From positions 1-5,541 of the forward strand of contig JAAYSR010000255.1 in assembly GCA_012518325.1 (NCBI GenBank): a DNA stretch of 5,541 nt, read 5' to 3'. Position numbers and translations under genes: made by a program. This stretch comes from Bacillota bacterium. Its GTDB lineage: Bacteria; Bacillota; Limnochordia; Darwinibacteriales; Darwinibacteriaceae. Below the pieces are notes generated by a model. The model was given only the letters and a program-made list of their open reading frames with translations. It was not told the DNA's origin and made no database searches. Positions 1 to 5,140 of the stretch are shown in pieces. The first letter of the stretch is position 1. Every line of letters begins with the position of its first letter.

Positions 1-132
1 GCCATTCAGGCCAAGACCCTCCTCGATCAGGCTCAGGCGAGGCTGCTGGGGGTTGTACTTAATGGTGTACGTCCCCAGGATCAGAAGAATTATCAGTACT
101 ACTATTACTATGACGATGCGGAGCGAGTCTAA
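1..132 (+). CDS. cpsD: C-terminal end of a bacterial tyrosine kinase (BY-kinase, CpsD/CapB/YwqD family), partial
   Basis: Only the last 43 codons are present; the 5' part lies outside the window. The visible segment has the LLGVVLNGV strand typical of the end of the BY-kinase P-loop domain, then a hydrophilic tail with six tyrosines in seven residues (YQYYYYY), then DDAERV and a TAA stop. In this family such a tail is the autophosphorylation site: the kinase forms a ring with its membrane activator (CpsC/YwqC type), phosphorylates the tyrosine cluster of its neighbour, and so controls polymerisation and export of capsule or exopolysaccharide. The next gene encodes the matching PHP-type phosphatase and overlaps the stop by one base, which supports the call. 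The Walker A and B motifs cannot be checked here. Confidence 0.88.
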   Translation, partial: AIQAKTLLDQAQARLLGVVLNGVRPQDQKNYQYYYYYDDAERV

Positions 133-899
133 TGATTGATCTGCACACCCACATTTTGCCCGGCGTTGATGACGGGGCGACGGATTTGGACATGGCTCTG
201 GCAATGGCGCGGGACGCCGCAGCCAAGGGTGTGACCGCCATAGCCGCAACACCCCATTTCTATGAGCTTCCCCAGTGGCCCTTGGTCAAGCAGAAGGTGG
301 AAGAATTGCGCAGCGAGTTTAACAACGCTCAGATCGGGGTAGAATTGGTGGCAGGGGCGGAGCTGATGATGGATCTGGGAATCATGGAAATGGACGCCGG
401 GGAAATACCTACCTATGGCGATCAGGGCAAGTTCTGCCTGATCGAGTTTCCTATGAGGCAGATTCCCATGTACGCGGAGGAAGTCCTCTTTGACCTGCAG
501 ACCAAGGGAATTGTCCCGATCATTGCCCATCCCGAACGCTACGGCGCAATTGTGGAAAATCCCAACCTGGCCTTAGCCTGGCTGCGGCAAGGGTGCCTGA
601 TTCAGATGAATTCAGGGAGCATTCTGGGGCGATTTGGTTCGAAGATTCAAGATACAGCTAAGATCATGCTTAACTGCAATATGGTGCAGCTTGTGGCCAG
701 CGACGGACACGGCAGCGAGCGCCGCCGTCTGAACCTTCCTGAAGCCTATGCTGCTCTGGTGGACATTGTCGGGCAGGTCAAGGCCCGGGAACTGGTAGAG
801 GGCAATCCCCGCAGTATCTTGGACGGGGATTTTCAGCCCAAGGATGAGCCAGTTGAGTATCGTAAGCGAAGGCGTTTCTTCTTTTCTCGCTTTGCATAG
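132..899 (+). CDS. cpsB: PHP-family protein-tyrosine phosphatase, CpsB/YwqE type
   Basis: This 255-residue protein has the usual length and motif order of the manganese-dependent PHP-fold phosphatases CpsB (Streptococcus) and YwqE (Bacillus). The metal-binding N terminus reads MIDLHTHILPGVDDG (H5, H7, D13), followed by ATPH (H42), AGAEL (E77), LIEFP (E105), IIAHPERY (H133) and ASDGHGSERR (D191, H193). The last motif is more often ASDAHN, so the Gly at 192 is a mild variant. The enzyme should remove phosphate from the tyrosine tail of the BY-kinase encoded just upstream, thereby setting capsule or exopolysaccharide output; it is expected to be cytoplasmic. The C terminus is basic and aromatic (RKRRRFFFSRF), which could touch membrane or the kinase (inference). 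The ATG overlaps the kinase stop (TAATG), with GGAG at 120-123 eight bases upstream, so translation is probably coupled. Confidence 0.93.
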   Translation: MIDLHTHILPGVDDGATDLDMALAMARDAAAKGVTAIAATPHFYELPQWPLVKQKVEELRSEFNNAQIGVELVAGAELMMDLGIMEMDAGEIPTYGDQGKFCLIEFPMRQIPMYAEEVLFDLQTKGIVPIIAHPERYGAIVENPNLALAWLRQGCLIQMNSGSILGRFGSKIQDTAKIMLNCNMVQLVASDGHGSERRRLNLPEAYAALVDIVGQVKARELVEGNPRSILDGDFQPKDEPVEYRKRRRFFFSRFA

Positions 900-923
900 G
901 ATTTGTTATACCGGTACCCGTTT

Positions 924-931
924 GGAAGGGG
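924..931 (+). promoter_or_regulatory. Ribosome binding site that selects the TTG start of the VanZ-like gene
   Basis: GGAAGGGG lies nine bases before TTG at 941. The next in-frame ATG (979) has no comparable site and would remove the first membrane segment, so the TTG is preferred. Confidence 0.6.
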
Positions 932-940
932 ATTACAATA

Positions 941-1387
941 TTGATCCAGTGGGCGATTGTTGCAGTTTATGTGCTAGCCATGTTTTTATTTGCCGGCCAG
1001 GAGGCCTCCAGCGCCAGTCAGACCGGCAGGTGGCTGGCTAAGTTGTTGCCGCATTTGAGCGGTGCTGAACTGAGAGAATTGGTTTTCGCTGCCCGAAAAA
1101 TCGGGCACGTTCTCGCTTATGGCCTTTTGACCTTATTAGTGTATTATGCAGCGAGGAAAACAAAGAGGCTGAGCAGGCTGGCTCTGCCTTTTTCCGTTGC
1201 TTTTTCGCTGGTGGTTGCTTTAGCTGATGAGACCTACCAAAGCCGCCTGTACTACCGCACTGGGACTTTGAATGATGTGTTGATTGACGGGTTAGGCATC
1301 GGTGCAGCAGCACTGGGGGTGTGGCTCACAGCAAGGTTCAGGGGAGACAGTAAGGAGGTTGCAGAGGATGTTGAGGACGAACGCTGA
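941..1387 (+). CDS. VanZ-like family integral membrane protein
   Basis: A 148-residue membrane protein with the VanZ-like signature. Likely membrane segments are residues 3-19, 55-71, 80-95 and 113-131. Conserved polar positions of the family are visible: K53 and H56 in KIGHVLAYGLL, ADETYQ (D96, E97, Q100), R106, then GTLNDVLIDGLG (D112, D116). VanZ itself gives low-level teicoplanin resistance, but most family members have no defined function and often occur in cell-surface or polysaccharide loci, as here behind a capsule-type kinase/phosphatase pair. Translation probably starts at TTG because a good ribosome site precedes it and this keeps the first membrane segment. The tail after residue 134 is charged and its coding end carries the ribosome site and start of the next gene, so the two are probably translationally coupled. 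A role in antibiotic resistance should not be assumed. Confidence 0.85.
   Translation: MIQWAIVAVYVLAMFLFAGQEASSASQTGRWLAKLLPHLSGAELRELVFAARKIGHVLAYGLLTLLVYYAARKTKRLSRLALPFSVAFSLVVALADETYQSRLYYRTGTLNDVLIDGLGIGAAALGVWLTARFRGDSKEVAEDVEDER
1351..1359 (+). promoter_or_regulatory. Strong ribosome binding site that sets the DUF4438 start at 1368
   Basis: TAAGGAGGT ends eight bases before ATG 1368 and lies inside the end of the VanZ-like gene. The same frame is open further upstream to GTG 1302, but that start would add 22 residues read from the vanZ overlap and has no ribosome site. Confidence 0.85.
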
Positions 1388-2252
1388 CAGATTGGTGAAG
1401 CTCTCGGTGCAGGGTCAAATTACGCCCCCCAGCCGGAACGGTGCCTACAGGGTGGATCGTGAAGGAGTGCCCTTCGTTCTGCCTGGTACAGGCGGGATCA
1501 GCTACAATGTAAAAGTGGGCCATCCTGCCTTTGGCTGGGCTGGAGATCATGTTGAGCCAGGAGTTTCCACTGCCGCTTCCATCGATGAACGCGGCAGCGG
1601 GAAGAACCAGGCCTATAACACTCTGGCCTGCGTGGGCAATGAGGCGGTGGTGGTTTCCGGTGAAGCTAAAGGAGCAAGAGGTGTTGTCACCGGCATGCAC
1701 GGCGGTATTGAACATGTCTTGATCGACTTTGCCGATGAGGTGCTGGACAAGCTGATTATCGAGGATAAGATCTTAATCAGATCCTATGGCCAGGGTCTCC
1801 AGCTCCTGGATTATCCTGGTGTTACAGTGCGCAACCTGGATCCGGATCTCCTTGGGAAGCTGGGCATTAAGGAAAAAGGGGGCAAGCTGTGGGTACCTGT
1901 GGCAGCTAAAGTCCCAGCCCGGCTCATGGGTTCTGGGTTGGGCAGTCCCTCCACTGCTTCAGGGGATTATGACATAACCACTGCAGATCAGGAAGAAATA
2001 AAATCCTTAGGCCTGGATCAGCTTAAGTTTGGTGATTTGGTAGCGCTAGAGGATTCAGACAACCGTTTTGGCCGCAGCTACCGCCGGGGAGCACTCACTG
2101 TAGGAATTATCGTGCATTCCGACTGTCTGCTGGCCGGACATGGGCCGGGAGTAACCACACTCCTAACCTCCGTCGACGGCAGCCTGGATGTTACAGTGGA
2201 TCCCCAGGCCAACCTAGGCCGGATCCTGGGCATTGGCATTTATCGCAAGTAG
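1368..2252 (+). CDS. DUF4438 domain-containing protein of unknown function
   Basis: The 294-residue product matches, by its motifs, the DUF4438 family across its whole length. Recognisable conserved blocks are MLRTNADRLVKLSV at the start, LPGTGGISYNVKVG (39-51), WAGDHVEPGVS (57-67), GVVTGMHGGIEHVLIDF (105-121), DKILIRSYGQGLQLL (133-147), MGSGLG and GDYDITTAD (187-207), FGDLVALEDSDNRFGRSYRRGA (221-242) and IIVHSDCLLAGHGPGVT (248-263). There is no signal peptide or membrane segment, so it is probably cytoplasmic. The many invariant Gly, His and Asp residues (H61, H111, H116, H250, D252, H258) could suit a metal or ligand site, but no activity is known to me. The gene overlaps the VanZ-like gene by 20 bases with its own strong ribosome site, and is the last gene before the terminator at 2275-2298. 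The family is established; the link to polysaccharide control rests only on gene order. Confidence 0.85.
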   Translation: MLRTNADRLVKLSVQGQITPPSRNGAYRVDREGVPFVLPGTGGISYNVKVGHPAFGWAGDHVEPGVSTAASIDERGSGKNQAYNTLACVGNEAVVVSGEAKGARGVVTGMHGGIEHVLIDFADEVLDKLIIEDKILIRSYGQGLQLLDYPGVTVRNLDPDLLGKLGIKEKGGKLWVPVAAKVPARLMGSGLGSPSTASGDYDITTADQEEIKSLGLDQLKFGDLVALEDSDNRFGRSYRRGALTVGIIVHSDCLLAGHGPGVTTLLTSVDGSLDVTVDPQANLGRILGIGIYRK

Positions 2253-2274
2253 TGAATACAGGAACTAATATGCA

Positions 2275-2298
2275 GAAAAGACCCATTTGGGTCTTTTC
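2275..2298. terminator. Bidirectional intrinsic terminator between converging genes
   Basis: GAAAAGACCC and GGGTCTTTTC form a perfect 10-bp stem with an ATTT loop, 22 bases after the DUF4438 stop. The T-run is part of the stem on both strands, so the element can end the plus-strand operon and also the minus-strand small gene whose stop codon lies at 2321. The U-tract is short, so efficiency may be moderate. Confidence 0.75.
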
Positions 2299-2320
2299 GA
2301 TCATATTGGCAACTATTGCT

Positions 2321-2494
2321 TCACACTGTCTTCCGCAGCAGCGCCTTTCGCTCATCGTGCGTCACGTGAGGCTGCTGCGGGTCTGGCGCAGGCGACACCT
2401 GAATGCCTGCAGCTTTACGTAAAATTGCATTTTCCAGCTTCAAACGCTCGATTTCTGCCAGCAAAGCCTCCAAATCAGGTGGATTCTTGTGCAT
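2321..2494 (-). CDS. Small hypothetical protein (57 residues) with a coiled-coil-like N-terminal half
   Basis: I do not recognise this protein. Reading the minus strand from ATG 2494 to TGA 2321 gives 57 residues. Residues 8-28 (LEALLAEIERLKLENAILRKA) form a charged heptad-like helix with Leu/Ile spacing suited to a short coiled coil. Then comes a Pro/Gln/His-rich linker (VSPAPDPQQPHVTHD, about 33-47) and a basic end (ERKALLRKTV). AGGAG stands nine bases before the ATG, and a promoter-like sequence precedes it, which argues for a real gene. It follows thiI on the same strand after 85 bases and ends 22 bases before the shared terminator. The helix resembles the leucine-zipper end of IS3-family OrfA proteins (ENEILKKA-like), but no helix-turn-helix, DDE part or terminal repeats are seen. 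A dimerising small regulator or a transposase remnant are both possible. Confidence 0.6.
   Translation of the reverse strand: MHKNPPDLEALLAEIERLKLENAILRKAAGIQVSPAPDPQQPHVTHDERKALLRKTV
2333..2380 (-). repeat. Large bulged hairpin (inverted repeat) inside the small gene
   Basis: CCGCAGCAGC at 2333-2342 is a perfect 10-bp inverted match of GCTGCTGCGG at 2371-2380. Between them CTCA (2351-2354) pairs with TGAG (2367-2370), one base (2355) is bulged, and CGTG (2356-2359) pairs with CACG (2363-2366) around a three-base loop. An eight-base bulge (2343-2350) sits on one side. That is 18 base pairs in 48 nucleotides. Seen directly; whether it works as RNA, as DNA or not at all is not shown. Confidence 0.7.
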
Positions 2495-2503
2495 TTGGGA
2501 ACG

Positions 2504-2508
2504 CTCCT
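2504..2508 (-). promoter_or_regulatory. Ribosome binding site of the small gene
   Basis: On the minus strand this reads AGGAG, nine bases before ATG 2494. It is the main reason to accept the 57-codon frame as a gene rather than a chance frame. Confidence 0.65.
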
Positions 2509-2509
2509 A

Positions 2510-2537
2510 ATCATAGGGTTTCTGTAGTGTTCGTCAA
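2510..2537 (-). promoter_or_regulatory. Candidate sigma-A promoter upstream of the small gene
   Basis: On the minus strand TTGACG (2537-2532) and TATGAT (2515-2510) are separated by 16 bases; each matches the sigma-A consensus in five of six positions. The -10 box lies one base from the AGGAG site, so a transcript starting at the usual distance would begin in or after the ribosome site and be almost leaderless. The site may therefore be coincidental, or the gene may be read mainly from thiI. Confidence 0.4.
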
Positions 2538-2579
2538 ATAAATGAATTTTCCTGCAAAAAGGTACAAATTTACAACGTA

Positions 2580-3743
2580 TTAATTGCGGAGCTCCAAGAG
2601 CTCTGTCTTTTCAATGGCTTCGCTTACCAGCCCATCCACATCAAGTTCTGCTTCCGCCCGCAAAACTTGTTCGAGCTTGGGCTTGGTGGCAGGGTTTTTT
2701 GGTACGAAGACTGTGCAGCAGTCTTCGTAGGGCAGAATGGATGTCTCGTAGGTGCCGATGGAAACAGAAAGATCAATGATTTCCTGTTTGTCCATGCCGA
2801 TCAACGGCCTGAAGATCGGCATGTTTGTTACTTCATTGATCACGTGGATGCTCTCCATGGTCTGGCTTGCCACTTGCCCCAAACTGTCTCCTGTAATCAG
2901 AGCCAGGGCCTTTTCCCGCTGGGCCAGCTTAGAGGCGATGCGCAGCATAAAACGGCGCATCAGAGTAATGGACAGGTTGGGATAAGAACCTTTCTGCAGC
3001 GCCTTTTGAATCTCGGTGAAGTAGGCTATCCACAGTTTGAATACACCATGACCGTTATAAGGGGCGAGGCGGGTGGCCAGCTCTACCACTTTGGCCTTAG
3101 ATCTTTCCGATGTAAAGGGGTAGGAATAAAAGTGCAGGCCTTCGATCTTAACGCCCCGCTTCATGGACAGAAATCCTGCCACAGGACTGTCTATGCCGCC
3201 TGAGAGCAGCAGCAGTCCCTTTCCGGATGACCCCGCGGGCAAACCCCTCAGACAGGGCAGGGTCTGGGAGTACAGAAAAGCTCCTTCCTGGCGAATCTCC
3301 ACATCCAGCACAAAGTCAGGGTTGTGCACATCAACCTTAAGATGGGAAAAATTGCGCAGGATGTGGCCGCCTAAGGCATGGCAGAGTTCTGGCGAGTTGA
3401 GAGGAAAGGCCTTGTATGGGCGCCGTACCCCTACTTTAAACGTACTGCCCGGCGTATCTTTGACTACCAGCGAAGCCCCTTCCTTGATCTGTTCCAGATC
3501 CAGTTCCCGCCTGAGTACAGGTGAGACTGAGACAATGCCAAAAATGCCCTGCAGCCTCTCGGCGAGTTCAGCCCAATTGTCTTTGGTTTCCAGATAAACC
3601 CGCCCGTAGGTTTTAGTGAGCCTGCCGTGGGGCAAATCAGCCAGGGCAGAACGTATATTGTTCAGTAAAATATCTTCAAAGGTTTTTCGATTGCGTCCTT
3701 TAAGGCTTAGTTCGCCGTAACGGACTAGAAGCAACGGGTACAT
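2580..3743 (-). CDS. thiI: tRNA 4-thiouridine synthase / sulfurtransferase ThiI (rhodanese-less form)
   Basis: The 387-residue product has the ThiI architecture: an N-terminal ferredoxin-like part with RYGELSLKGRNR (8-19), a THUMP domain (about 60-165), and a PP-loop adenylating domain with GLPAGSSGKGLLLLSGGIDSP (167-187), ITGDSLGQVASQT (283-295) and FRPLIGMDKQEI (311-322). The pair C342-C343 in PYEDCC matches the position of the catalytic Cys344 of E. coli ThiI. The enzyme activates uridine 8 of tRNA with ATP and inserts sulfur; in some bacteria ThiI also serves thiamine thiazole synthesis. The protein ends after the PP-loop domain, so it lacks the rhodanese domain of the 482-residue E. coli enzyme, as in Bacillus subtilis, where a dedicated desulfurase supplies persulfide. 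Such a desulfurase is encoded immediately upstream. ATG 3743 is preferred to ATG 3749, which directly abuts the ribosome site. Confidence 0.95.
   Translation of the reverse strand: MYPLLLVRYGELSLKGRNRKTFEDILLNNIRSALADLPHGRLTKTYGRVYLETKDNWAELAERLQGIFGIVSVSPVLRRELDLEQIKEGASLVVKDTPGSTFKVGVRRPYKAFPLNSPELCHALGGHILRNFSHLKVDVHNPDFVLDVEIRQEGAFLYSQTLPCLRGLPAGSSGKGLLLLSGGIDSPVAGFLSMKRGVKIEGLHFYSYPFTSERSKAKVVELATRLAPYNGHGVFKLWIAYFTEIQKALQKGSYPNLSITLMRRFMLRIASKLAQREKALALITGDSLGQVASQTMESIHVINEVTNMPIFRPLIGMDKQEIIDLSVSIGTYETSILPYEDCCTVFVPKNPATKPKLEQVLRAEAELDVDGLVSEAIEKTELLELRN
2703..2729 (-). repeat. Perfect 11-bp inverted repeat over the thiI active-site cysteine codons
   Basis: TACGAAGACTG (2703-2713) and CAGTCTTCGTA (2719-2729) are exact reverse complements around a five-base loop. 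On the thiI message the segment encodes YEDCCTVFV, with the C342-C343 codons in the top of the stem and the loop. The sequence is certain; any function is open. Confidence 0.75.
2793..2823 (-). repeat. Perfect 10-bp inverted repeat in thiI
   Basis: CATGCCGATC (2793-2802) and GATCGGCATG (2814-2823) are exact reverse complements with an 11-base loop. The segment encodes the conserved MPIFRPLIGMD stretch, so much of the symmetry may follow from protein constraint. Confidence 0.6.
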
Positions 3744-3749
3744 AAGCAT

Positions 3750-3756
3750 CTCCTTA
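3750..3756 (-). promoter_or_regulatory. thiI ribosome binding site overlapping the desulfurase stop codon
   Basis: The minus strand reads TAAGGAG: its TAA is the stop of the desulfurase gene and GGAG is the thiI ribosome site. GGAG is directly followed by ATG 3749 and is six bases from ATG 3743, which favours the second ATG as start. The overlap implies translational coupling. Confidence 0.8.
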
Positions 3757-4923
3757 AATATAGATGTTGCGAATTTCCTCTACAGTTTCCTTTAAACTAT
3801 AAACTACGTACTGGATCTGGTCAAGAGTCAGCGTCGGTGCCAGGGAAAAACGAATGGCAGACAAGATGTCTTCCTGATCCAGGCCGACAGCCTCCAGTAC
3901 ATGTGAGGCGCCCTTCTTTTTGGAGGAGCAGGCGGCGCCCATGGACACAAAAATGCGTTTTTGTTCGAGGAAATGTACTAGTACTTCACCCCGCACCCCG
4001 GGGAAACTGGCATTTAGCAGATGGGGTGCACCATGCAGCGGACTGTTGATGCGGGAATTAGGAATTGTCTTGATGCCCTCAATCAGTGCTTGACGCAGCT
4101 CCTCAAGCTGCTGGACATTCTCTGCGAGACTGTCTAGAACCAACTGGGCTGCCTTAGTCAAACCTACCACAGCAGGAATATTTTCTGTGCCTGGCCGTAG
4201 GCCCCGCTCCTGATCGCCTCCGAACATGATGGGCCGCAGCTGGGCTTGGCGATTTGCGTAAAGGAGGCCGATTCCCTTTGGCCCGAAGATTTTGTGGCCG
4301 CTGAAGCTGACCAGGTGGGCCTTTAAGTCCGGAATGCTTATCGGTACATGGCCCAGGGCCTGTACTGCATCTACATGAAAAACGATCTTATGCTGCCTTT
4401 CCCTGTTGGCTGCATCAATCAGCCTGCCAATCTCCCTTACAGGCGCGATGGTGCCAAGTTCGTTGTTGACCAGCATTACGCTGACAATTCTGGTTGTGGG
4501 CTGCAGCAGGGAGGCGACCTCCTGGGCATCGACGTGCCCGTATCTGTCGACCTTCAGGTAAGAGGCAGACCAGCCGAGCTCTTTTAAGTGGTCGATTACT
4601 CTCAGGACGGAGGGGTGCTCAATGGGGGTTGTGATGATGTGGCCGGGATTGCGCCGAAAAAATGGTGAGCTTGCTGCGCCTAAGATGGCAATATTATTGG
4701 CCTCGGTTCCGCTGGCTGTGAAGTAGAGATGCTCAGGCTCAGCCTGCAGGAGCCTGGCGAGCTGCTTGCGGTTTGAGTTGAGCGTGTTTTCCGCCGCTAC
4801 GCCCCTGAGATGGGGTGAAGAGGGATTACCGTACTGAATCCTCCAGTAAGGTTCCATCGCCTGGAGTACTTCTTCAGCTACTGGAGTAGTGGCGCTGTTG
4901 TCCAGGTAAATTTCATTGCGCAT
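3754..4923 (-). CDS. nifZ: Cysteine desulfurase, NifS/IscS class, partner of ThiI (NifZ-like)
   Basis: This 389-residue PLP enzyme removes sulfur from L-cysteine, leaving alanine and an enzyme persulfide. The class V aminotransferase motifs are all in order: YLDNSATTP (6-14), GNPSSPHLRG (32-41), TASGTEANN (69-77), TPIEHPSV (99-106, H103 stacking on PLP), NNELGT (153-158), HVDAVQ (183-188), SGHKIFGPKGIG (208-219, PLP lysine K211), GGDQERGLRPGTEN (235-248) and MGAACSS (328-334) with catalytic C332, then RFSLAPTLT (358-366). Length and motifs fit the IscS-like group I. It sits directly before thiI with overlapping signals, as nifZ does in Bacillus subtilis, so its likely acceptor is ThiI C342/C343; service to other sulfur pathways is possible. 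ATG 4923 is chosen because AAGGAGGT precedes it; the upstream in-frame GTG 4944 reads through that ribosome site. Confidence 0.95.
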   Translation of the reverse strand: MRNEIYLDNSATTPVAEEVLQAMEPYWRIQYGNPSSPHLRGVAAENTLNSNRKQLARLLQAEPEHLYFTASGTEANNIAILGAASSPFFRRNPGHIITTPIEHPSVLRVIDHLKELGWSASYLKVDRYGHVDAQEVASLLQPTTRIVSVMLVNNELGTIAPVREIGRLIDAANRERQHKIVFHVDAVQALGHVPISIPDLKAHLVSFSGHKIFGPKGIGLLYANRQAQLRPIMFGGDQERGLRPGTENIPAVVGLTKAAQLVLDSLAENVQQLEELRQALIEGIKTIPNSRINSPLHGAPHLLNASFPGVRGEVLVHFLEQKRIFVSMGAACSSKKKGASHVLEAVGLDQEDILSAIRFSLAPTLTLDQIQYVVYSLKETVEEIRNIYI

Positions 4924-5140
4924 GAGCGTACCTCCTTGTGCCACGTTAAGAGCTAACCTCTTTTACTTCTAGTATCTCCCCATTATTTCCTTTCTGTGCA
5001 TATTCTTTTAATAGGAGGCACACTGAGGTTGAGGGGAGAATCTTTGGGCAGAATTGGACTTTACTGGTAGGGAAATGATTGTGGCTGGCGAAATAAACAA
5101 TATGTTGAGCAGCGAGTCTGCAGTGAAACGGGGGAAGAAG
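4924..5140. other. Divergent intergenic region between the desulfurase and the lipoprotein gene
   Basis: This stretch separates two divergent genes and should hold promoters for both, but I see no convincing sigma-A pair on either strand. TTGTGG/TATGTT (5079-5106, 16-base spacing, plus strand) is the best weak candidate for the lipoprotein gene. A perfect AGGAGG (5013-5018) precedes only a 13-codon frame (5029-5070). A five-base-pair stem AAGAG/CTCTT lies in the desulfurase leader near 4948-4963. No tRNA, riboswitch or terminator is recognised. Confidence 0.5.
4930..4937 (-). promoter_or_regulatory. Strong ribosome binding site that sets the desulfurase start
   Basis: The minus strand reads AAGGAGGT six bases before ATG 4923. 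An in-frame GTG at 4944 would place this site inside the gene and add seven residues absent from the family start, so it is rejected. Confidence 0.85.

Noticed and set aside
129..530. Minus-strand open frame of 133 codons
   Set aside because: It is antisense to cpsB, in which the metal-binding motifs are intact.
909..916. Palindrome TACCGGTA between cpsB and the VanZ-like gene
   Set aside because: Eight bases of symmetry are expected by chance in a window of this size, and it does not overlap promoter or ribosome signals.
1338..1715. Minus-strand open frame of 125 codons
   Set aside because: It is antisense to the DUF4438 gene, which has conserved motifs through this stretch and a strong ribosome site.
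2287..2541. Plus-strand open frame of 84 codons after the DUF4438 gene
   Set aside because: Its TTG start lies inside the terminator hairpin and has no ribosome site, and it runs opposite to the better supported small minus-strand gene.
2299..2545. Remnant of an IS3-family insertion sequence
   Set aside because: The coiled-coil resembles OrfA ends, but there is no helix-turn-helix, no DDE part, no matching terminal inverted repeats and no visible target duplication. It stays only as an alternative for the small gene.
2589..2603. Stem GAGCTC-3 nt-GAGCTC at the end of thiI as a terminator
   Set aside because: Only six base pairs with a tight three-base loop, inside the last codons (ELLEL), and no T-run follows on the minus strand.
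2667..3203. Plus-strand open frame of 178 codons
   Set aside because: It lies entirely antisense to thiI, whose domains and catalytic motifs are clear; the frame has no family motifs and no ribosome site.
3163..3597. Plus-strand open frame of 144 codons
   Set aside because: It is also antisense to thiI, with a low-complexity Ser/Pro/Arg-rich translation typical of a shadow frame.
4998..5018. Sporulation-type promoter (GCATA near a GG-CACACT box, or CATATTCT as a sigma-E/K -10)
   Set aside because: The spacing for a sigma-F/G match is too short and the -10 is imperfect; the sigma-E/K reading has no matching -35 at the right distance.
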